Assembly: GCF_052065355.1 (NCBI RefSeq)
Contig: NZ_JBQHUF010000005.1
Location: 124,001 to 188,000, forward strand
Source of the DNA: Flavonifractor sp052065355
GTDB lineage: Bacteria; Bacillota; Clostridia; Oscillospirales; Oscillospiraceae
DNA: 64,000 bases
Direction of reading: 5' to 3'
This document shows, one piece after another, positions 1-8,000 of this stretch (positions are counted from its first letter, which is position 1; every line of letters starts with the position of its first letter). The notes beneath the pieces were generated by a model, which did no database searches, was not told where the DNA came from, and was given only the letters and a program-made list of their open reading frames with translations. The position numbers and the translations under genes are program-made.

Positions 1-372
1 GTTGCCCTTGCCGGTGCAGCCGTGGCAGATGGCGTCGGCACCCTCGGCCTTGGCGATCTCCACCAGCCGCTTGGCGATGATGGGCCGGGCAAAGGCGGTG
101 CCCAGCAGATAGTCCTCATACTTGGCGCCCATCTGCATGGAGGGGATGATGACGTCGTCCACCATCTCGTCCACCAGATCCTCTACGTACAGCTTGGAAG
201 CGCCGGTCTTGATGGCCTTCTCCTCCAGGCCCTCCAGCTCGTCGGCCTGACCCACGTTGCCGGAGACGGCGATGATCTCAGGGTTGCCGTAGTTCTCCTT
301 CAGCCAGGGGATGATGATGGACGTATCCAGACCGCCGGAATAGGCGAGTACTACTTTTTTAATGTCAGCCAT
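1..372 (-). CDS. argG: Argininosuccinate synthase, N-terminal part (cut by window edge)
   Basis: Argininosuccinate synthase joins citrulline and aspartate using ATP in arginine biosynthesis, in the cytosol. The 124 visible codons begin MADIKKVVLAYSGGLDTS, which holds the family's ATP-pyrophosphatase P-loop (SGGLDTS, residues 12-18). They continue with a PEIIAVSGNVGQ segment and end in CHGCTGKGN, also typical of ArgG. The start ATG (370-372) has a GGAGG ribosome site about 7 bases upstream. The gene reads leftward and the rest lies outside the window. Palindromes in the upstream gap may be arginine-repressor sites. The family assignment is firm; nothing can be said of the missing C-terminal three quarters. 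Confidence 0.96.
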   Translation of the reverse strand, partial: MADIKKVVLAYSGGLDTSIIIPWLKENYGNPEIIAVSGNVGQADELEGLEEKAIKTGASKLYVEDLVDEMVDDVIIPSMQMGAKYEDYLLGTAFARPIIAKRLVEIAKAEGADAICHGCTGKGN

Positions 373-433
373 GGTGAAAACCTCCGTTTGTTCTTGTTGG
401 AGATAGTGTAGCACAGCGCTCCGGCAAATGCAA

Positions 434-523
434 GGGGCAATTCGCATAAATATACGAATTGCCCCCCATATCTCTGGTGCATATTTCCGATAATATGCAT
501 AATATCCGCCTAATTATGCATAT
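434..523 (-). promoter_or_regulatory. Cluster of three palindromes upstream of argG (candidate ArgR operators)
   Basis: Three inverted repeats lie between lgt and argG: 434-444/455-465 (11-bp arms, GGGGCAATTCG), 479-485/492-498 (GCATATT arms) and 493-503/513-523 (11-bp arms, ATATGCATAAT). The last two overlap and are rich in ATGCATA half-sites, reminiscent of AT-rich ARG boxes. The third runs over the lgt stop codon. The GC-flanked first palindrome could instead be the lgt terminator, although it lacks a strong T-run. The palindromes are seen directly; the ArgR assignment is inferred from the neighbouring argG. Confidence 0.4.
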
Positions 524-1296
524 TCATGGTTTCTCCGCCGGAACATCCACAGTCCGGCGGCCGCCAGGGCCGCCAGGCTGAACCACTGGGAGGCGGACAG
601 GGGTCCATAGAGGCCCCGGACCGGATCTCCCCGGAAAAACTCCAGCAGAAAGCGGACCGGTGCGTAGGTAAACAGATAAGCGGGCAGCAGCAGGCGGTGG
701 TCCGTGGTTCGCCTGGCATACCATAATAAAAAGGAGAAAATGACCAGCTCCGCCCCGCATTCCCACAGCTGAACCGGCAGCAGGGGCACTCCGTTGGGTC
801 CGGCTATGGCGTGGGTAAAGGCGATCCCCCAGGGTTCCGGCGCCTCCACGCCGTAGCAGCACCCGGCGCAGAAACAGCCCACCCGCCCGAAGGCGTGGAG
901 CAGCGGAATCGCCGGAATCAGAACCGGGAAAAAGTCACTCAATTTTAAGGCAAACCCGCGGGCGGTGAGACAGGCTGCCGCGACAGCACCTGCGAAGCCG
1001 CCGTAGTACACCATACCGCCGGTCAGATAGGTCTGAGCGAACCGTTCCCCCTCCCCTTTCCACAGCATGGGCAGATCCGCCGCCACCTGGGGCAGCTCCG
1101 GCAGCAGGTAGAGGAGTTTGGCGCCCAGCAGGCCGCCCAGGCAGGAAAATACATAGAGATAAACGCCGTCCTCTCGGCTCAGGCCAAAGCGGCGGCTGCC
1201 CAGCAGCACCAGGGCCAGGCCCGCCAGAAAACCCAGCACGGCCATAAGTCCATAGGCGGGCACGGAATATCCCAGGATGGTCACATAGGGCAGCAT
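514..1296 (-). CDS. lgt: Prolipoprotein diacylglyceryl transferase
   Basis: Lgt moves diacylglycerol from phosphatidylglycerol to the lipobox cysteine of prolipoproteins, in the cytoplasmic membrane. The 260-residue protein has about seven hydrophobic segments. It carries the conserved GGMVYYGG stretch (93-100) and the signature HAFGRVGCFCAGCCYG (134-149), whose arginine matches the essential Lgt arginine. The Cys-rich version of this signature is common in clostridial Lgt. I chose ATG 1294-1296, which has AAAGGAGGGG about 5 bases upstream, over an upstream in-frame start with no ribosome site. The alkaline phosphatase at 47 kb has a lipobox and would be a substrate. No lipoprotein signal peptidase gene is adjacent. 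Confidence 0.92.
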   Translation of the reverse strand: MLPYVTILGYSVPAYGLMAVLGFLAGLALVLLGSRRFGLSREDGVYLYVFSCLGGLLGAKLLYLLPELPQVAADLPMLWKGEGERFAQTYLTGGMVYYGGFAGAVAAACLTARGFALKLSDFFPVLIPAIPLLHAFGRVGCFCAGCCYGVEAPEPWGIAFTHAIAGPNGVPLLPVQLWECGAELVIFSFLLWYARRTTDHRLLLPAYLFTYAPVRFLLEFFRGDPVRGLYGPLSASQWFSLAALAAAGLWMFRRRNHEYA

Positions 1297-1327
1297 TTTC
1301 GCCCCTCCTTTCTGCCAAAGATACAAA

Positions 1328-1364
1328 AGCGCCGCAGCGCGCCCCACCGGGCCGCCGCGGCGCT
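1328..1364 (-). terminator. Terminator between the small membrane gene and lgt
   Basis: An 8-bp GC stem (AGCGCCGC/GCGGCGCT) with a GC-rich loop is followed on the minus strand by TTTTG. It would end leftward transcripts of the small membrane gene before lgt. Confidence 0.6.
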
Positions 1365-1379
1365 CTCTCTTTTCACTTA

Positions 1380-1655
1380 TCAGGCCATGCTCATGATGCC
1401 GATGGCAGCAACGCAGGCCACCGCGGCCAGCACAAACAGCACAGCGCCCAGAATCACTGAGATCAGGCTCGTCACGAATCCGGCAGTACGCATCCCGCCC
1501 GTAAAGCCCAACTGCTTGGACTTACTGGCCAGCACCAGGCCCACAATACCCAGGATCAGGCCCAGCAGCGTATTGATGAGGAAGGTAAATACCAACCCAA
1601 CGATACCCAGGATCATACTGGCAAGCGCCAGGTTTTTCCCTTTTTCCTCCACCAT
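1380..1655 (-). CDS. Small DUF4190-like membrane protein
   Basis: A 91-residue protein with two long hydrophobic stretches, roughly residues 10-40 and 55-88. They are separated by a short polar loop containing ASKSKQLGFTGG. The first stretch (ALASMILGIVGLVF) and the loop resemble DUF4190-type two-helix membrane proteins, whose function is unknown. ATG 1653-1655 was preferred because AGGGAG sits 8 bases upstream; an in-frame GTG two codons earlier is too close to it. The gene stands alone between a sigma-A promoter (1718-1746) and a terminator (1328-1364), so it is probably monocistronic. No enzymatic motif is visible. Confidence 0.75.
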   Translation of the reverse strand: MVEEKGKNLALASMILGIVGLVFTFLINTLLGLILGIVGLVLASKSKQLGFTGGMRTAGFVTSLISVILGAVLFVLAAVACVAAIGIMSMA

Positions 1656-1717
1656 AGTCACAGCTCCCTTCTGCTTTCTTGCTGTACGATCTGACTTACC
1701 GTCGTTTCGTAGTTCGT

Positions 1718-1746
1718 ATTATACGACAGTTCCCGACCACAGTCAA
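1718..1746 (-). promoter_or_regulatory. Sigma-A promoter for the small membrane gene
   Basis: On the minus strand TTGACT (1741-1746), a 17-bp spacer and TATAAT (1718-1723) form a near-consensus promoter. The -10 sits inside the palindrome TCGTATAATACGA, which might also be a repressor site. Confidence 0.7.
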
Positions 1747-1753
1747 GCAAGCC

Positions 1754-2458
1754 CTACATATGGAAGCGCTTCCGGGCCTCCTCCCGCAGGGAGGGCACCC
1801 GCCTGACGATGATCAGGGGGATCACCAGGCCTACGCAGATGGTGAGCACCACCAGGGACCAGGAGGGATCCCAGGCTCTGTACAGCCACAGGTCGATGAG
1901 GTACTCCACGCCGAAGAGGAACACGCCCACGCTGCCGATAAGAATGGTAAGCGTCGTGATCGCCGACCGCCGGTATACCCGCAGCACCAGGCCCAGCAGC
2001 AGCAGGATAGCGCCGCCCCACAGGATGATGGGGGCGGCCAGGCCCCAGAACCAGGCCTTTCCGTTCAGATCCACCGAGATGAGATAGACATACAGGCCCA
2101 CCGCCGCTACGTCCACCAGCAGCCGCAGCAGCAGGTGCATCCCCCGGGCCAGCAGCGGCGGTACCAACCACAGCCACAGCATGGCTGCCGCGCCGATCAC
2201 ATAGAGGGACCAGCCCCGGTCCGGCTTCAGGAACAGATTGAGGATACCGCAGCATACCGCCACACTGGCCAGCATGGCGGTGACCAGCAGGGCCAGTTCC
2301 TGCTTCGCCACTGGCGCCACCTCCCCCCGCTGAGTGGGGAAGGGCTTGGGCGAAACGGTGTCCGGCGGCTGGGCCGGGTCCAGCACCGGCGTATGACAGA
2401 GGGGGCAGAAGGTTGCCGTGGCGTCTAATTCCACCCCGCAATGGACACAATATGGCAT
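1754..2458 (-). CDS. Zinc-ribbon membrane protein, DUF6320-like
   Basis: The 234-residue protein starts with a zinc ribbon (MPYCVHCGVELDATATFCPL: CxxC near 4-7 and CxxC near 19-22). A Pro-rich linker of about 30 residues follows, then six or seven hydrophobic helices (about 58-215) ending in a basic tail. GGGGA lies 8 bases before ATG 2456-2458. It follows the acyltransferase-like gene by 19 bp and is almost certainly cotranscribed with it. From memory, proteins of this layout (DUF6320) often accompany such acyltransferases and an alpha/beta hydrolase in gut Clostridia, as here. The substrate is unknown. A role in membrane presentation of an acylated product is only a guess. Confidence 0.75.
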   Translation of the reverse strand: MPYCVHCGVELDATATFCPLCHTPVLDPAQPPDTVSPKPFPTQRGEVAPVAKQELALLVTAMLASVAVCCGILNLFLKPDRGWSLYVIGAAAMLWLWLVPPLLARGMHLLLRLLVDVAAVGLYVYLISVDLNGKAWFWGLAAPIILWGGAILLLLGLVLRVYRRSAITTLTILIGSVGVFLFGVEYLIDLWLYRAWDPSWSLVVLTICVGLVIPLIIVRRVPSLREEARKRFHM

Positions 2459-2477
2459 AAAAACGTCCCCTTTTTTC

Positions 2478-3763
2478 TCATTGGGTCCGGTTGCTTTCCA
2501 CCTTGACGGCAATACCGTCCCGGACCAGGAAGCGGAAGAAATCCCGCTCGGTTTCACTCTCCTGCAAGGTGCCCGCAAAGGTGATCTCCATAATGTCACC
2601 GTAGCTGATGGAGGCACAGTGGACCCTGGGATTGGTGGCCTGACCCAGAATGACCTCCATGCGCTGGATATGGGGCTCCATCTCCGGCGGCACCGTGAAG
2701 GCCCCGGGATTGGTATAGGTCCCCGAATACGGCCGCACGCCGGCCACGCGGTAGCCCAGTGCCATCACCGGATTCTTCAGTACGATGGGCACGATCTGGA
2801 GCAGGCGGTTTTTGGTGAAGCGCACATTCCCTGTCAGCTCCGCCTGCATCTTCTGCCGGTTGATGTTCAGCCGCAGCATGTGGTGGACCTGGCTGAGTAC
2901 CTCTTCAAATGTATATTCCCCCAGAGAGGGATCGATGACCGGCCGGGCGGTGAGAATAAAATTGCGCAGGGTCTCCGACGGGAACCAGGAGCGCAGATTG
3001 ATGGGGATGGCCAGCGCCACCGGCAGCTCCTTCCGGGGCGCCTCCCGGTGCTGCTTGTCTATAATCACTTTCATCAGCACCGCTGTCAGATACTCCGTGA
3101 TGGACACGCCATATTCTTTCGCCTTCTGCTTCAGCTGGAGCACCGAGCAAAGGCCCATGGTTACATTAAAGGTATAAAAGGGCTCCGGCGTGCCGGTGTT
3201 CTGGTACGCCTTACCTGGGTTTTTGGCCCGGCGGCCTTTGCCCCGGGCGTACTTCCCATAGGCGTCCTCCAGCTCCTCCCGCCGGGGCGGGGCGTCCACG
3301 TCCAGTATCCCGCAGGTATTGGGAATCTCGTGGCCCGTCTCCCGGAGATAGACGGCAAGAAGGGTCTTGAAAAACACCAGGGCGCCTCCGCCGTCGCTGA
3401 CCGCGTGGAATACCTCCACCGAGATCCGGCGCTCATAGCAGTAAAACCGCACCAGCCAGCCGTTGTCCTCCTGAAAACGTACCGGCTGGCAGGGGTTGGA
3501 GATATCATTCTTTACAAAGGGGCCGGGGGCGTCGTTAGGTTCAAAATAGTACCAGAAGGCCCCCTTTTTGATGCGCACCCGGAAGGTGGGGAACCGGGGC
3601 ATGGTCTTGTCCACTGCCCGCTGCAGAGCCTGCCGGTCCACCGGCCGGTCCATGACGGCGGAGAAACGGTAGATGGCGGAGTAGGTCTCCTTTTGCAGCG
3701 CAGAATAGAGCACGCCGGCGTTGTCCAGACGATACCACTCCGAGCCGCTTTTTTCTCAGGCAT
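2478..3763 (-). CDS. CoA-dependent acyltransferase-like protein with a frameshift at an A6 run
   Basis: The product resembles alcohol acetyltransferase/condensation-type acyltransferases. The catalytic HxxxDG motif is present as HAVSDGGG, followed by a long C-terminal half with the conserved IPINLRSWFPSETLRNF stretch. An uninterrupted frame covers only 2478-3713 and would have to start at GTG. The family-like N-terminus WYRLDNAG lies just upstream in that frame, but it is cut off by a TGA. A strong start (AAAGGAGG, 7 bases, ATG 3761-3763; MPEKK) is in the other frame. The frames join if the ribosome slips -1 on the A6 run (3749-3754, minus strand), giving about 428 residues. A sequencing error, a pseudogene or programmed slippage are all possible. 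The next gene is the zinc-ribbon membrane protein; the esterase is divergent. Confidence 0.8.
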
Positions 3764-3785
3764 CCCATCCCCTCCTTTGGGCATA

Positions 3786-3814
3786 AGCATACCACATTCC
3801 CCTCCCCGTCACAA
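3786..3814 (-). promoter_or_regulatory. Promoter for the acyltransferase operon
   Basis: The minus strand shows TTGTGA (3809-3814), a 17-bp spacer and TATGCT (3786-3791), with an extended TGn before the -10. It fits the start at 3763 with a short leader. Confidence 0.5.
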
Positions 3815-3815
3815 G

Positions 3816-3852
3816 GGGAAGCGGGGCGGCTTATGCCGCCGCTTCCCTTTTT
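3816..3852 (+). terminator. GC-rich hairpin with T-run between divergent promoters
   Basis: GGGAAGCGG (3816-3824) pairs with CCGCTTCCC (3839-3847), and the inner GCGGC/GCCGC bases extend the stem. Five T's follow on the plus strand. It lies upstream of the rightward promoter, so it would stop stray plus-strand transcripts. It also falls just upstream of the leftward -35. Its purpose is unclear. Confidence 0.4.
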
Positions 3853-3863
3853 CCCCATGCTAT

Positions 3864-3871
3864 GGTATAAT
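3864..3871 (+). promoter_or_regulatory. Extended -10 promoter for the esterase gene
   Basis: TGGTATAAT (TG at 3863-3864, TATAAT at 3866-3871) is a consensus extended -10. The -35 region is weak. It lies about 38 bases before the esterase start. Confidence 0.6.
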
Positions 3872-3908
3872 ACTTTTCTATATCAGCTTTCAGGAAGGAG
3901 AACCATCC

Positions 3909-4871
3909 ATGGACCAGGACAAGATCCACATCAAACTCCGGGGCCACAGCCAGAAGCAGCAGGCCGCCGCCGAAAACCAGCGGCTGGACCCCTTTCTGCG
4001 GGCGCTGCGGGCCATCCACAGCGCCGCCACACCGGAGACTATGGACCCCGAGGACCTGGAAAAGCAGCGCAAAGGCCAGGAGCTGCTGGGCCGGTTGGTG
4101 GCTCCCATGTCCGGCATGAGCTGGGAGCCTTTTGAGCTGGAGGGTATGCCCTGCGCCTGGGTGCGCCCCCACCGGGGCCACGACCGCCGCCGCGCCATCC
4201 TATACTGTCACGGGGGCGGCTACACCAGCGGCAATCTGGGCTACTCCCGCATCCTGGCCTCCAAGTTTGCCAACGTCACCGGCTGGCAGGTGCTCTGCTT
4301 CGAGTACCGGCTGGCCCCCGAGCACCCCTACCCCGCCGCTGTGGAGGACGCCATGCGGGCCTGGGACTACCTGATGTACCAGGGCTATGGCGCCCGGGAC
4401 GTGGTTGTGGCCGGAGACTCCGCCGGCGGCAACCTGGCCCTGGTGCTCACCCATCTGCTGAAAAAGGCCGGACGGCGGCTGCCCCGGGCCCTGATCCTCC
4501 TCTCCCCCTGGACGGACATGACCGCCAGTGGCAAGTCCTACCAGGAGCGGGAGCCCATTGACCCGGTCCTTACCCTTAATTATATCTACGCCGTGCGGGA
4601 TGCCTACGCCAGAGGCCAGGATCTGTCCGACCCCTGCCTGTCTCCCCTATTCGGCGACTTCACCGACTTCCCACCCACCCTGATCCAGGCGGGCACCAAC
4701 GAGATCCTGCTGTCTGACTCCATCCGCCTGCGGGACCGCCTCATTCAGGCCGCCGTCCCCTGCCGTCTGGAGGTGTGGACCGACCTGTGGCATGTGTTCC
4801 AGATGTTCCCCATGAAAAAGGCCGGAGAGGCCATGGAGAGCGTAGGCCGTTTCCTATTGGAGACTTTATAA
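3909..4871 (+). CDS. Alpha/beta hydrolase, HSL-family esterase
   Basis: A 320-residue cytosolic esterase/lipase of the hormone-sensitive-lipase family, expected to hydrolyse short acyl esters. The oxyanion-hole motif HGGGYTSG (101-108) and nucleophile elbow GDSAGG (169-174, Ser171) are intact. The catalytic acid probably lies in AGTNEILLSD near 265, and the histidine is His295 (LWHVF). An N-terminal cap helix region covers residues 1-90. AGGAAGGAG precedes the ATG by about 9 bases. It is divergent from the acyltransferase gene, which suggests the pair add and remove the same acyl group. That pairing is inference; the esterase fold is clear. Confidence 0.9.
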   Translation: MDQDKIHIKLRGHSQKQQAAAENQRLDPFLRALRAIHSAATPETMDPEDLEKQRKGQELLGRLVAPMSGMSWEPFELEGMPCAWVRPHRGHDRRRAILYCHGGGYTSGNLGYSRILASKFANVTGWQVLCFEYRLAPEHPYPAAVEDAMRAWDYLMYQGYGARDVVVAGDSAGGNLALVLTHLLKKAGRRLPRALILLSPWTDMTASGKSYQEREPIDPVLTLNYIYAVRDAYARGQDLSDPCLSPLFGDFTDFPPTLIQAGTNEILLSDSIRLRDRLIQAAVPCRLEVWTDLWHVFQMFPMKKAGEAMESVGRFLLETL

Positions 4872-4914
4872 CCTTCTCTATAACCGCACTAATGCGAATC
4901 TGCACTTTTTAAAA

Positions 4915-4943
4915 TTGAAAAGCATTTCCCAATATGTTACAAT
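4915..4943 (+). promoter_or_regulatory. Sigma-A promoter for the surface-protein gene
   Basis: TTGAAA (4915-4920), 17-bp spacer, TACAAT (4938-4943) with an extended TG (TGTTACAAT). Transcription would start near 4950, leaving a leader of about 55 bases. Confidence 0.75.
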
Positions 4944-5005
4944 ATGGGACAAGTGCGCTCTTGGGAAAGTATAAACAGCGTCAAATTTTAAAGGAAGGTG
5001 AAAGA

Positions 5006-8000
5006 ATGAAACGAAGAATATGGGCGGGACTTTTGTCTCTCTGCCTGTTGATCGGCATGCTGCCCACGTCAGCATTTGCCGCAGACGGCGGAGATGCAGA
5101 GGTCTCCACACTCCCGGCGTACACAGAGGAGTATACCTCTCGTGATGCAGAAACAGATGAAACCAGCATCGCTGTGCTGGACGCCGGGGACCCCGGCACT
5201 TCGGCGGACAACCCGCTGGAGGTACCGACGGAAGGTTTGAATATTTCAGGAGGAATTTGTAAGGGAATCTCAAGCACTTGGTTTGACCAAATCAATCAGA
5301 ACCAATCTACCGTGTACCTTTCCGTCAAGATCCCCTCTAACGTAACAACCATTGATACAAACAGCTTCTCATTTTTACTTCCCGCCAATGCCAAGCTAGT
5401 CTCCCTCGACTTTTCCGAGGCAACAGCGCTGACCACCATTAAAAATCAGGCTGCCTTAAACTGCTCTTCCCTCACCGGTGTGCTGGACCTGTCAAACACC
5501 AAAGTTACTACCATCGAGGTAAATGCGTTCAGAGGCTGTACTGGTCTGACCGGTGTGGTCCTGCCTGATTCATTGACCACACTGGGTAAAGCGGACGGCA
5601 GTTCCGGTTCCGTTTTTTTGGAATGTTCCAGCCTGCGCTTTGTTACAACAAGCGATAAATACAACTTACACAAGGATGATCCGGATTTTACCGACTTCTC
5701 TTTGCCGGACGGTCTGGTCACCATCGGCAAGAACACATTTGCCAATGCCTTTGCCGACGTGGACCTGACACTGGTCATCCCTGCAAGCGTAACTACTATT
5801 GGAAGCGAAGCCTTTTATCCCCGCAGCGGAAGTGCCGCCGAACTATCTTACCAGCCCATAAAAGTGATCATTGTAAAGGGAACCGACGTATCAGGCTTTG
5901 CTGAAAAGGCATTCAAATTTTATGACTCTGGCGCTCCAGCAGAATATCAGTCCTCTCCCAGAGTTGTTGTCATGCCAGACAAAGACACCTACGATACCTT
6001 TATGAAAAAGGCCGGCGGAAACACCCCGGACAAAAATGCCATTACCTATTCCCTTACCGTCAGCTACTACAACGGTGAGACCGCAGAGGGAACTCCGTAC
6101 TGTACAGAGGAGAAGCTCTATAAGCAGTCTATTCGCTATACCAAGCAGGGCGACCTCTGGAGCTATGACGAGAGCTACGCGCTGCCGGAAGTCCCCGGCG
6201 GAGCAGGTCCCAAGCCCGGCTACACGGACAGCGTATGGATGATGAACGGCAAAGAGCTGACGGTCGATTCCACTGTGACGTCCGATACCGTTACGCTGGC
6301 GGGCGGCGATTTGATGGAGCCTGAAGTGACCTTTACGGTGGAGCACAATCCGCGGAACAGCAGCTCCTGGACGGAAACCGTAGCAAACGGCTCTACCATT
6401 ACTGTAAATCTGGCCGAAGACCAGTCTGTGGACATCGTTCCAAACATCCAGCATGACCTGGCCGGAAACAAAGCGGGCGACATCTTCTTCTGGTACCGCT
6501 GGCAGGATTCTACCGGCGCGCGGAACGATGACGGCGAAGACTTTGAATTCGGCGAGCAGATCAATACCCTGCGGATCGATGCTCTGGATGAGGCCAGAAC
6601 TTCGGCCGACAACCAGTACTACTACATCGACATAGAGGGCAAAACCGTAAGCTCCAGTTGGGGTCCCAGCTACAGCTTCGACGGTACTCCCATCTACACC
6701 TCCGACGATCATACCTATCACATCCATGTCAACGTGGTGCGGGTGGAAAACCTCGCCTATGTGGCCGCCTCAGATTACGAGTACTTTATTGAGCATGAGC
6801 CGGAGGAATATGCCATGCTCTCCACCTATCCGACCGCGGAAGACCTGATCGAGGACTACCTGATCGGCGTTTTCGGAGAAGAGACTTACCTCGAAAGCGA
6901 AAGCTGGGAAGGTGAATCGCTCCCCATCAGCTGGCAGCTGAAGCCCGGCACTGAATACTCCTCCGCGTCCGAGGCGGAAAACACCTTTGTTTGGACTGTG
7001 TCCCAGGCGGACTTTGAGACGCTGGGCTGGACCAACACCAACAACATTCCCCTGACCGGCGAATTGACCATCAAAAATCCCAAGGGCGTCATCACCATCA
7101 CTCCCGCGAATATCTCGGTCTACACCGGCGGCGAGGGCTATACCGGCGTAGTGAATGGCTCCGGCGAACTGGTGGGCAACACGAAAAACGGTCTGCCTGA
7201 GCCCGGCTACTATGTCACTCTGCCGGAGGATCTGAACGCACAGCTGGGTGGACACAGCACCGCTATGGATCTGTCTGATATCCTCACGCTCTCCTATGAC
7301 GACGGCAAAGGCACCACCCGCAGCTGGACTCTGGAGCTCTACGGTACCGACGCCCACAGCAGCGACGTTGAAGGCGTTGATACCATGCGCTATATCTACC
7401 GCTTGGTGTCCCCCACTGGTCAGGATCCCGTGCGGCTTCAGCTGACTGACCGCGACACAAACGAAATCGTTACCAGCGATAAATTTGAACCCACTCTGGG
7501 TGTCCAGCACAAGGAATACTCCATGGCTGTCTACTCCGGTGCCCTGAATCCGAACCTGATCACCGCTCAGCTGGAGCTGAAGGGTAAAACCGTCTCCCGC
7601 AGCATCGGCAGCGGCACCGGAACTCTTTCAGTCCGCGGCCTGACGGATCAGAACACCACCACTCCCATCATTACGGAGGAAGAGGGTCTCACCGGCAGTG
7701 ATGTCACGGTCCTTGTTCCGGCGAATACCACCTACTATGTTAACGGCAGCAAAGTTGCCTTGGACGAGGACGACATCACCGGCGTCAAACTGCTGGTGGA
7801 CAACCTGCTGGATGAAAATGTACTGGTCGACTATATAACCGAGAAGATCGACAGCATCCCGGACGGCAGCTACTCCTATGTGCAGAACTATCTGGACCTG
7901 GTGGACACCAAAAACGGCAATGCTTACCTGACCGTGGACGAAGGTGTCGACCTGGCCGTCTATTGGCGGGTCCCTGACAACTACAAGAGCGGCAGTACCT

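Noticed and set aside
2418..4871. A long plus-strand frame continuing into the esterase gene
   Set aside because: The part before 3909 is antisense to the acyltransferase. The esterase has its own promoter, ribosome site and family-consistent start.
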